DNA of 64,000 nucleotides from Streptomyces sp. NBC_00190. Lineage in GTDB: Bacteria > Actinomycetota > Actinomycetes > Streptomycetales > Streptomycetaceae. The position numbers and the translations under genes were made by a program. Location of the stretch: positions 5,146,001 to 5,210,000 of the forward strand of contig NZ_CP108131.1 in the NCBI RefSeq assembly GCF_036203305.1, in the 5' to 3' direction. Every line of letters starts with the position of its first letter. Positions within the stretch are counted from its first letter, which is position 1. The notes beneath the pieces were generated by a model. It saw only the letters and a program-made list of their open reading frames with translations. It was not told the DNA's origin and ran no database searches. Below, in pieces: positions 17,073 through 24,516 of the stretch.

Positions 17073-18680
17073 GTGCCACTCGTGCGGATCGGACTGCTCA
17101 CGGAAGGTGGTTATCCGTATGCCACGGGAGAGGCGAGGCTGTGGTGCGACCGGCTCGTGCGCGGGCTCCCGCAGCACGAGTTCGAGCTCTACGCACTGAG
17201 CCGCAGCGCCGAGCAGGAACGCACCAGGGTCCCTCTGCCCGAGCACGTCACGCGCGTCCGGACCGCCCCGCTGTGGGCCCCGGCCGACGACGGGCGGGCG
17301 TACAGCCGGCGTGAGCGCCGGCGCTTCGCGGACTGCTTCCGCGATCTGGTCCACGGGATCTGCGCCGGCGAGGCACCGGCCTTCGAGGCCGGGCTCTACG
17401 GGCTCGCCGGGCTCGCCCGCGAGCAGGGCGGCCTGTACGCGGCGCTGCGCTCCGAGTCCGCGGTGCGGGCCGTGGAGTCCGCCTGCCGGGCACCGGGCGC
17501 GGGGCGCACCGTACAGGCGGCGCAGGTGCCGGACCTGCTGGAGTTCGTGGACGAACTGGAGCGCGTGCTCCGGCCGTTGTCCCTCGACTGGTACGAGGAG
17601 CCGGGCCATCTCGGCGCGGTCGACATCTGCCACGCGGCCGCGGGCGGCGTGGCGGCCCTCCCCGGGCTGCTGGCCAAACGCTTCTTCGGGGTCCCCCTGC
17701 TGGTCACCGAGTACGGCGTCCAGCTGCGGGCCCACTACCTCGACCAGAGCCAGGAGGCCCGGCCCGCCGTACGGGCCCTGCTCGCGGCCTTCCACATCCG
17801 GCTGGCCGGGGAGATCTACGCCCAGGCCGACCTCCTGACCCCCGGGAACGCGCACGCCCGGCGCTGGCAGGAGCGGTGCGGGGCGCCGCGGGACCGGCTG
17901 CGGACGGTCTATCCCGGGATGGAGGCGGACCGATTCGCCACCGTCGGGGAGGCCGTGGACTGCGGGGACCCGGAGACCCTGGTGTGGGTCGGCCGGATAG
18001 AGCCCGCCAAGGACCTCATCGCCCTGCTGCACGCCTTCGCGGAGGTCCGCAAGGCCGCGCCGCGGACCCGGCTGCGGATCTTCGCCACGGCCGTGGCTCC
18101 CGGCTACCTGGCCGACTGCCGGTCCCTGGCCGCGCAGTTGTTCCCCGACGAGGCGGCCGACGCCGTCACCGTCGGGGAGAACCCCGTCAGCTTCGAGGAG
18201 ATCGGCGGACCCGAGGCGCCCTCCCCGGCCGAGGCCTACGGCGCCGGGCGCGTGGTCGTCCTGTCCTCGGTGATCGAGGGCTTCCCTATCACCCTGGCCG
18301 AGGCGATGTTCTGCGGCCGGGCCACCGTCTCCACCGACGTCGGCGCGGTCCGCGAGGTCATCGGCGGCACCGGGCTCGTCGTACCGCCGCGCAATCCGCG
18401 GGCCCTCGCCGACGCCTGCCTCTCGCTGCTCCGGGATCCCGAACGGGCGCAGCGGCTCGGGGCGGCCGCCCGGGCGCGGGCCCTGGAACTCTTCACCGTC
18501 GAGCAGAACGTGGCCGCCTTCCAGGAGATCTACCTGCGGCTGCTCGCCCGGGGATCCGCCCGGCCGGACGGGGAGATCCCCTTCGCCCGGCCCCCGGAGG
18601 CGCGCGTACCGGGGCACTGGACCAGCCCGACGTGGGCCGCGGCCCCGGCCGAAACCCAGACCTCGGAGGCCGCCGTATGA
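17073..18680 (+). CDS. DUF3492 / PelF-like GT4 glycosyltransferase
   Basis: The 535-residue protein begins with the DUF3492 signature (LLTEGGYPYATGEARLW), as in PelF, the cytosolic UDP-sugar-dependent polymerase of Pel polysaccharide. Residues about 300-500 are the GT4 catalytic half: VWVGRIEPAKD, and SVIEGFPITLAEAM, containing the E-x7-E motif (EGFPITLAE), then FCGRATVSTDVGAVREVI. The sugar donor is not known from sequence. GGGAG precedes GTG 17073. It is the first gene of a four-gene overlapping operon; its TGA overlaps the next ATG (ATGA). Confidence 0.88.
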   Translation: MPLVRIGLLTEGGYPYATGEARLWCDRLVRGLPQHEFELYALSRSAEQERTRVPLPEHVTRVRTAPLWAPADDGRAYSRRERRRFADCFRDLVHGICAGEAPAFEAGLYGLAGLAREQGGLYAALRSESAVRAVESACRAPGAGRTVQAAQVPDLLEFVDELERVLRPLSLDWYEEPGHLGAVDICHAAAGGVAALPGLLAKRFFGVPLLVTEYGVQLRAHYLDQSQEARPAVRALLAAFHIRLAGEIYAQADLLTPGNAHARRWQERCGAPRDRLRTVYPGMEADRFATVGEAVDCGDPETLVWVGRIEPAKDLIALLHAFAEVRKAAPRTRLRIFATAVAPGYLADCRSLAAQLFPDEAADAVTVGENPVSFEEIGGPEAPSPAEAYGAGRVVVLSSVIEGFPITLAEAMFCGRATVSTDVGAVREVIGGTGLVVPPRNPRALADACLSLLRDPERAQRLGAAARARALELFTVEQNVAAFQEIYLRLLARGSARPDGEIPFARPPEARVPGHWTSPTWAAAPAETQTSEAAV

Positions 18681-19657
18681 CCACCGTCGACCCGCACGCC
18701 GTGGCGGGACACAGCGAGGGTGCGGCGCCGGCCGAAACCGCCGGGCGGCGAGGTGGCGGGGATCCCGTCAAGGCGCTCCTGCACCGCCACCGCGACCTGT
18801 GCGAACGGGCCGTGGACCCGCTGGAGATCGCCGCCGGGCTGGAAGCCCACGGCATCACCGACCGGACCGCCGCGCGCTTCCGCCACCGGGACGTGTTCTC
18901 GCTCGCCGAGGAGCTGTACGCCCGGACCCCGCACGCCGAGGCACCCGCCGCCGCGCTCACCCCCGCCCCGGCCGGGCCGTCGGCGCTCCGGGGTTTCGGC
19001 CTCGCGCTGCTGCCCGGGGCCGTCGCGTTCGGCGCAGCCGCCGCCGCGCCCGCCTGGGCCGGGCCGGCCTCCGTGGCCGCGGCCGTCGCCGCCCTGGTGT
19101 GGCCCGGGCGGGCCGCCGGGGGCCGCTTCCCGTACGCCGCGCACCTGCTCGCCGCCCTCGCCGTCGGCTGGGGCGCGTACCGGCACGGCGCCGCCCTCGC
19201 CGTGGGCCTCGCCCTGGCCGTCGCCCCCGCCCACCTCGCCGCCGCGGCGTTCGACGCCGCGGCCAGGGCCCGGCTCGCCGGGAGCCGCGCCCTGGAGGAC
19301 TTCGCCGACCGGGCCCGGCCGCTGCTCCTCGCGGCCGTCGCCCTGTTCGCCGGGGCCGCCGCCGGAGCCGCCGCGCTCGCCGGAACACCGCTCACGTCGG
19401 CCGTGCCGCTCGCCGTACTGCTGTTCCTGACCAGGCTCCTGCTCCGGCACGGAGCCCACCGCGGACCCGTGGCCGCCGCCCTGGCGCTCGCCCTGGTCCC
19501 GGTCCCCGCGGCCGCCTCCGCCGCCGCGGCGGGTCTCCTCGTACACGCCGTCCTCGCGCTGTCCCGCGCATCCGCCCATGCGCGGCCCCATCCACCCACT
19601 CGCAAGGAGAAACAGAAGATGACCGGCCAGCCAACCGAACAAGGGGCCACGCGATGA
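18677..19657 (+). CDS. Polytopic membrane protein of the Pel-like operon
   Basis: The 326-residue protein has a soluble N-terminus of about 95 residues (VKALLHRHRDLCERAVDPLEIAAGLEAH split over two blocks, then TDRTAARFRHRDVFSLAEEL) followed by seven or eight Ala/Leu/Val-rich helices to the C-terminus. No transporter motif is recognised, and it is too short to be a PelG-type MOP flippase. It overlaps both neighbours by ATGA, so it is translated with the glycosyltransferase and epimerase. A role as membrane partner or exporter of the polymer is inference. Confidence 0.75.
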   Translation: MTTVDPHAVAGHSEGAAPAETAGRRGGGDPVKALLHRHRDLCERAVDPLEIAAGLEAHGITDRTAARFRHRDVFSLAEELYARTPHAEAPAAALTPAPAGPSALRGFGLALLPGAVAFGAAAAAPAWAGPASVAAAVAALVWPGRAAGGRFPYAAHLLAALAVGWGAYRHGAALAVGLALAVAPAHLAAAAFDAAARARLAGSRALEDFADRARPLLLAAVALFAGAAAGAAALAGTPLTSAVPLAVLLFLTRLLLRHGAHRGPVAAALALALVPVPAAASAAAAGLLVHAVLALSRASAHARPHPPTRKEKQKMTGQPTEQGATR

Positions 19658-20664
19658 GGGTGCTGCTGATCGGAGCCAACGGATACCTCGGCCGCTACGT
19701 CGCCGACCGACTGCTCGCCGACCCCGCCGTCCAGCTCACCGCGCTCGGCCGCGGCGACGACGCCGACGTCCGTTTCGACCTCGCCACCGGCAGCCCCGGC
19801 GCGCTCACCCGCTTCCTCGACGCCGTCCACCCCGGCGTCGTCATCAACTGCGCCGGCGCCACCCGCGGCGGAGCCCGGGAGCTGACCCGGCACAACACTG
19901 TCGCCGTGGCCACCATCTGCGAGTCGCTGCGCCGCAGCGGCTGCGGGGCCCGCCTGGTCCAGCTGGGCTGCGCCGCCGAGTACGGGCCCAGCCAGCCCGG
20001 ATCGTCCACTGCCGAGGACGCCGTGCCGAGACCCGGCGGACCGTACGGAGTCAGCAAACTGGCCGCCACCGAGCTGGTGCTGGGCTCCGGACTGGACGCC
20101 GTCGTGTTGCGGGTCTTCTCGCCCGTCGGCCCCGGCACCCCCGCCGGATCCCCCCTCGGCCGCCTCGCGGAGGCCATGCGCCGCGCGATGCAGTCCGGGG
20201 ACGGCGAGCTCAAGCTCAGCGGGCTCGGCGTGCAGCGCGACTTCGTGGACGTACGGGACGTGGCGCGGGCCGTGCACGCCGCCTCCCTCTCGGCCGCGCA
20301 GGGCGTCGTCAACATCGGCACCGGCCGCGCGGTCCGGCTGCGCGACGCGGCCGCCGTCCTGGCCCGGGTCGCCGGTTACGGGGGCGCCCTGCACGAGCTG
20401 GACGTACCGCACGGCGGGCCGCAGCAGTCGCACGGGCACCCCGGGCGGCCGGCCGGGCTCGCCGCCATCGGGTCCCCCCGGTCCGAGGCGACGGCCGATC
20501 AGCTCGCGGCGGCGGCCCCGCCGCCGTACCCGTACCCCGACGGCTGCGGGGCCTGGCAGCAGGCCGACGTCCGTACCGCCCGCGACCGGCTCGGCTGGCG
20601 GCCCCGGATCAACCTGGAGGAATCCCTCGCGGACATCTGGATGGAGGCGGCGTGCCGTATCTGA
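19654..20664 (+). CDS. NAD-dependent sugar epimerase/dehydratase-like protein
   Basis: The 336-residue Rossmann protein opens VLLIGANGYLGRYVADRLL (GxxGxxG) and has the active-site pair YGVSK (Y-x3-K), with upstream Ser/Cys in LGCAAEYG. RVFSPVGPG and QRDFVDVRDVARAV are typical of extended-SDR sugar-nucleotide enzymes such as GalE or RmlD relatives. In this operon it could supply or interconvert the UDP-sugar for the glycosyltransferase; the exact reaction is not deducible. Its end overlaps the spherulin-4-like gene by 13 bases. Confidence 0.85.
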   Translation: MRVLLIGANGYLGRYVADRLLADPAVQLTALGRGDDADVRFDLATGSPGALTRFLDAVHPGVVINCAGATRGGARELTRHNTVAVATICESLRRSGCGARLVQLGCAAEYGPSQPGSSTAEDAVPRPGGPYGVSKLAATELVLGSGLDAVVLRVFSPVGPGTPAGSPLGRLAEAMRRAMQSGDGELKLSGLGVQRDFVDVRDVARAVHAASLSAAQGVVNIGTGRAVRLRDAAAVLARVAGYGGALHELDVPHGGPQQSHGHPGRPAGLAAIGSPRSEATADQLAAAAPPPYPYPDGCGAWQQADVRTARDRLGWRPRINLEESLADIWMEAACRI

Positions 20665-21407
20665 CCACCCCGCCCGGCGCCCCCGCGGCCGCCGCTACCG
20701 AGGCCGGCCGGCTCGGCCTCGGCATCCCCGGCTACGCGCACCCGCTGCTCGCGCCCGTCGAGTGGGCCGAGCTGACCCGCCCCGGCACCCCGCTCCACTG
20801 GGCCGTTCTCAATGTCACCGACGGCCCGGGCGGGCGGCCCGACCCGCACTGCACGGAGGCGGCCGCGAAGCTGCGCGGCGCGGGCGGCATGATCCTCGGT
20901 CATCTCGCGATGCGGGACGGCGAACGGTCCTTCGGCGAGCTCGTCTCCGACGCCCACCGCTTCCGCGACTGGTACGGCGTCGGCGGTTTCTACCTCGCGC
21001 AGGCCCCGGCGGGCAAGGCGGAACTCGACTCGGTGCGCCGGGTCGCGGACACCCTGCGCGGACTCGGCGAGGACGTGCGGATCGTCCTCGGGCACGGCAC
21101 GCACCCGTACGAGGGCTACGTGGAGGCCGCCGACCAGCTGGTGACCTTCTCCGGAACCTGGTCGGACTACCGCTGGTCGCAGGTGGCGGAGTGGACCGCG
21201 GACCACCCGGCGGAGCGGTTCTGCCACCTCGTCCACGGGGTGCCGCGCACGCACCTGGAGGAGGCGATGCGGATCGCCCGCTGGCAGGGCGCGGGCACGA
21301 TCTGGTTCACGGACCGGCGCGGTGCGCGGGACCGTGATCCGTGGGCCTCGATGCCCGCGTACTGGGACGAAATCGTCTCGCGGATCGGGACGGGTGTCTT
21401 GGAATGA
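20652..21407 (+). CDS. Spherulation-specific family 4 (spherulin-4/GH135-like) protein
   Basis: The 251-residue protein is a TIM-barrel-like spherulin-4 homologue: LGIPGYAHPLLAPVEW, WAVLNVTDGPGGRPDP (the NPxxGPG-type loop), ILGHLAMRDGER, RDWYGVGGFYLAQAP. In the GH135 enzyme Sph3 and the PelA hydrolase, the segment equivalent to GGFYLAQAP normally reads GIFFDE, with the Asp-Glu pair needed for hydrolysis. Here it is Ala-Gln, so the protein may bind, not cut, a GalNAc/GalN polymer. No signal peptide is visible. GTG 20652 overlaps the epimerase gene. Confidence 0.82.
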   Translation: MPYLTTPPGAPAAAATEAGRLGLGIPGYAHPLLAPVEWAELTRPGTPLHWAVLNVTDGPGGRPDPHCTEAAAKLRGAGGMILGHLAMRDGERSFGELVSDAHRFRDWYGVGGFYLAQAPAGKAELDSVRRVADTLRGLGEDVRIVLGHGTHPYEGYVEAADQLVTFSGTWSDYRWSQVAEWTADHPAERFCHLVHGVPRTHLEEAMRIARWQGAGTIWFTDRRGARDRDPWASMPAYWDEIVSRIGTGVLE

Positions 21408-21470
21408 AGACGGGCGTGGCAGTGTTACGGAGAGAACCACCGTTAAGACGTAACCATCTACGGAGTCCCC

Positions 21471-22649
21471 GTGTCGCTGCCACCCCTGGTAGAGCCAGCT
21501 GCTGAGCTCACCGTTGACGAGGTCCGTCGGTACTCCCGCCACCTGATCATCCCGGATGTCGGGATGGACGGCCAGAAGCGCCTCAAGAACGCCAAGGTGC
21601 TGGCCGTGGGCGCGGGCGGCCTCGGCTCGCCCGCACTCATGTACCTGGCCGCGGCCGGTGTCGGCACGCTCGGCATCGTGGAGTTCGACGAGGTCGACGA
21701 GTCGAACCTGCAGCGCCAGATCATCCACAGCCAGGCGGACATCGGCCGTTCCAAGGCCGAGTCGGCCCGCGACAGCGTGCTGGGCATCAACCCGTACGTG
21801 AACGTGGTCCTTCACGAAGAGCGGCTCGAAGCCGAGAACGTGATGGAGATCTTCAGCCAGTACGACCTCATCGTCGACGGCACGGACAACTTCGCGACGC
21901 GTTACCTGGTCAACGACGCCTGCGTGCTGCTGAACAAGCCGTACGTGTGGGGTTCGATCTACCGCTTCGACGGCCAGGCCTCGGTCTTCTGGTCCGAGCA
22001 CGGCCCGTGCTACCGCTGCCTCTACCCGGAGCCCCCGCCGCCGGGCATGGTCCCGAGCTGCGCCGAGGGCGGCGTGCTGGGCGTGCTCTGCGCGTCCATC
22101 GGATCGATCCAGGTCACCGAGGCCATCAAGGTCCTCACGGGCGTGGGCGAGCCGCTGGTCGGCCGCCTGATGATCTACGACGCCCTGGAGATGCAGTACC
22201 GCCAGGTCAAGGTCCGCAAGGACCCCGACTGCGCGGTCTGCGGTCCGAACGCGACCGTCACCGAACTCATCGACTACGAGGCCTTCTGCGGCGTCGTGTC
22301 GGAGGAGGCCCAGGAGGCGGCCGCCGGCTCGACGATCACTCCGACGCAGCTCAAGGAGTGGATCGACGCGGACGAGAAGATCGAGATCATCGACGTCCGT
22401 GAGAAGAACGAGTACGAGATCGTCTCGATCCCCGGCGCGAAGCTGATCCCCAAGGGTGAGTTCCTGATGGGCACCGCCCTCCAGGACCTGCCGCAGGACA
22501 AGCGCATCGTCTTGCACTGCAAGACGGGTGTCCGCAGTGCGGAAGTCCTCGCGGTCCTGAAGTCCGCCGGTTTCTCGGACGCGGTCCACGTCGGCGGCGG
22601 CGTGATCGGCTGGGTCCACCAGATCGAGCCCGACAAGCCGGTCTACTAG
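21471..22649 (+). CDS. moeZ: MoeZ adenylyltransferase/sulfurtransferase
   Basis: MoeZ activates ubiquitin-like sulfur-carrier proteins (such as MoaD, ThiS, CysO-type) by adenylation and thiocarboxylation. The ThiF/MoeB half has the nucleotide loop GAGGLGSPA (near residue 48), an adenylation Arg/Asp set, and zinc cysteines CYRC and CAVC. The rhodanese half (about 285-392) contains the persulfide-forming Cys in LHCKTGVRS. Length 392 is normal for actinobacterial MoeZ. GTG 21471 has GGAG 5 nt upstream. It lies 64 bases after the polysaccharide operon. Confidence 0.95.
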   Translation: MSLPPLVEPAAELTVDEVRRYSRHLIIPDVGMDGQKRLKNAKVLAVGAGGLGSPALMYLAAAGVGTLGIVEFDEVDESNLQRQIIHSQADIGRSKAESARDSVLGINPYVNVVLHEERLEAENVMEIFSQYDLIVDGTDNFATRYLVNDACVLLNKPYVWGSIYRFDGQASVFWSEHGPCYRCLYPEPPPPGMVPSCAEGGVLGVLCASIGSIQVTEAIKVLTGVGEPLVGRLMIYDALEMQYRQVKVRKDPDCAVCGPNATVTELIDYEAFCGVVSEEAQEAAAGSTITPTQLKEWIDADEKIEIIDVREKNEYEIVSIPGAKLIPKGEFLMGTALQDLPQDKRIVLHCKTGVRSAEVLAVLKSAGFSDAVHVGGGVIGWVHQIEPDKPVY

Positions 22650-22665
22650 TCACGTAGCCACGCCC

Positions 22666-22707
22666 CGAAGGGGCCGCACCCGCGAGGTCCGGGGTGCGGC
22701 CCCTTCG
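22666..22707. terminator. Bidirectional terminator after moeZ
   Basis: A perfect 16-bp stem (22666-22681 with 22692-22707) with a 10-nt loop separates moeZ from the convergent hydrolase gene. Confidence 0.8.
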
Positions 22708-22739
22708 GCGTGACCGGGGTGCGGGCGGCGGCCGACGGG

Positions 22740-24347
22740 TCAGACGGGGGCGGCCCCGGTCGGCGGCGGGGTGGGCGGGACGGCCGGGGTCGCGCTCGGG
22801 GTCGCGCCCGCGGTGCAGACGGTGCCGGCCGCGGGGGTCTTGCCCTCCAGCAGGTACGCGTTCACCGCGTCCTGCACGCACATGTCGCCGCTGTTGTACG
22901 CGCCGTGCCCCTGGCCCTTGTAGGTGAGCTCCACCCCGACGCCGGGGCCGAGCCGCTCGGCCATCTTGCGGGCGCCCTCGTACGGCGTGGCCGGGTCGCC
23001 GGTGTTGCCGATCACCAGGATCGGGGCGGCTCCCGGGGCGGAGACGTCCGGGGTCTCCCAGGCGCCCGCGACCGGCCAGTCGGTGCAGCCCATCATCGCC
23101 CAGCCGAGGAAGTTCCCGAAGACGGGCGAGGCCGAACGGAACGCCGCCAGCTTCGACTTGGTCTCTTCCAGGGTGTAACGGTCCTTGGAGTCGGCGCAGT
23201 TGATCGCGGTGTTGGCCGCGCCGATGTTGCTGTAGTGCCCTTGCTGGTCACGGCCGTTGAGCGCGTCGGACAGGGCCATGAGCAGCTGCCCCTGCCCGCC
23301 GTCCGCCTCGTCGAGCCCCTGCTCCAGCAGCGGCCACAGCTCCTTGGAGTACAGGGCCTGCGCGATGCCGTTGGTCGCCGCGCTCTCGGTCAGCATCCGG
23401 TCGCCGATGCCCGGGATGGGCTGCGCGGCGAGGTCCTTCTGGAGCTTGATGACGCCGTCCTCGATCTCCTTGGCCGTGCTGCCCGGGAGCCTGCACTCGT
23501 CGCCGCGGTCCACGCAGTCCTGCGCGAAGTTGTCGAGGGCGAGCTGGAATCCCTTCGCCTGGGCCAGCGCCCCCTCCTCGGAGTTCTTGGTCGGGTCCAC
23601 GACCGCGTCGAAGACGGCCCGGCCGACGTTCTTCGGGAAGAGGTGGGCGTAGACCCCGCCGAGCTCGGTCCCGTAGGAGATCCCGAAGTAGTGCAGCTTG
23701 TCGTCGCCGAGGGCCTGGCGGATCCGGTCCATGTCGCGGGCGGCGTCGGACGTGCTGACATGGGGCAGGATCTTGGCGGAGTTCTTCTCGCAGGCCTGCT
23801 GGTATCCGCGGATGTTGTCGACGAAGGCCTTCTCCTCCTGCGGGGTGTCGGGGGAGGAGTCCTGCGCGTAGTACTCGTCCAGCTGCTGGTCGTCCTCACA
23901 GCGGACGGGGACGCTGCGGCCCACCCCGCGGGGGTCGAAACTGACCAGGTCGTAGCGGGAGCGCAGGGCCTCGTACTCCTTGGCGGCGCCGGGCAGGGTG
24001 GTGATGCCGGAGCCGCCGGGGCCGCCGAAGTTGAAGAGGAGCGACCCGATGCGGTTCTTCTGGTCGCGGGCCTTGGCGCGGATCAGGGCGATGGGGATGG
24101 TCTCGCCCTCGGGCTTCGCATAGTCGAGGGGCACATCGAGGGTGGCGCACTGCCAGTCCTTGGGCGGGACCTGGCCGCCGCCCTCCAACGGCGTGGGGGC
24201 CGGACAGTCGCCCCACTTGAGGGGCTTGGCCTGCTTGGTGCCGTCGGCCTTCGGCTCCTTCTCCTCGCTGTCGGAACAGCCGCCGGCCCCGGCCAGCACA
24301 ACGGCGAGTGCGGCGGCCCCGGTAACCCGCAGAACGTTTCTCGACAT
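22740..24347 (-). CDS. TAP-like alpha/beta hydrolase lipoprotein
   Basis: The 535-residue secreted hydrolase has a basic start and hydrophobic signal ending in AGAGGC, a probable lipobox. It then follows the tripeptidyl aminopeptidase pattern: NFGGPGGSG (oxyanion loop), FDPRGVGRS, GISYGTELGG (nucleophile Ser), GNTGDPATPYEGA (acid) and QGHGAYNSGDMC (His), with paired Cys that suit an extracytoplasmic protein. Such enzymes release N-terminal di- or tripeptides or hydrolyse esters. ATG 24347 is chosen for the signal-peptide start. The C-terminus is Pro/Ala/Thr rich. Confidence 0.9.
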   Translation of the reverse strand: MSRNVLRVTGAAALAVVLAGAGGCSDSEEKEPKADGTKQAKPLKWGDCPAPTPLEGGGQVPPKDWQCATLDVPLDYAKPEGETIPIALIRAKARDQKNRIGSLLFNFGGPGGSGITTLPGAAKEYEALRSRYDLVSFDPRGVGRSVPVRCEDDQQLDEYYAQDSSPDTPQEEKAFVDNIRGYQQACEKNSAKILPHVSTSDAARDMDRIRQALGDDKLHYFGISYGTELGGVYAHLFPKNVGRAVFDAVVDPTKNSEEGALAQAKGFQLALDNFAQDCVDRGDECRLPGSTAKEIEDGVIKLQKDLAAQPIPGIGDRMLTESAATNGIAQALYSKELWPLLEQGLDEADGGQGQLLMALSDALNGRDQQGHYSNIGAANTAINCADSKDRYTLEETKSKLAAFRSASPVFGNFLGWAMMGCTDWPVAGAWETPDVSAPGAAPILVIGNTGDPATPYEGARKMAERLGPGVGVELTYKGQGHGAYNSGDMCVQDAVNAYLLEGKTPAAGTVCTAGATPSATPAVPPTPPPTGAAPV

Positions 24348-24516
24348 GCCCCCATCCTCTGCGCCCTCCGCCACCCCCGCCCCCGCGCTGACCCATTCGG
24401 GGTCCGGGGTCCCGGGCCCGCCCGACGGAGGCGCGGGCGAGGGGCGCCGTGGGGGTACGGGCAGTGCCCCGGCGGGGGCTGCGGGCCCCCGCGGGAGCCA
24501 TCGGCCCGGGCGGAGG

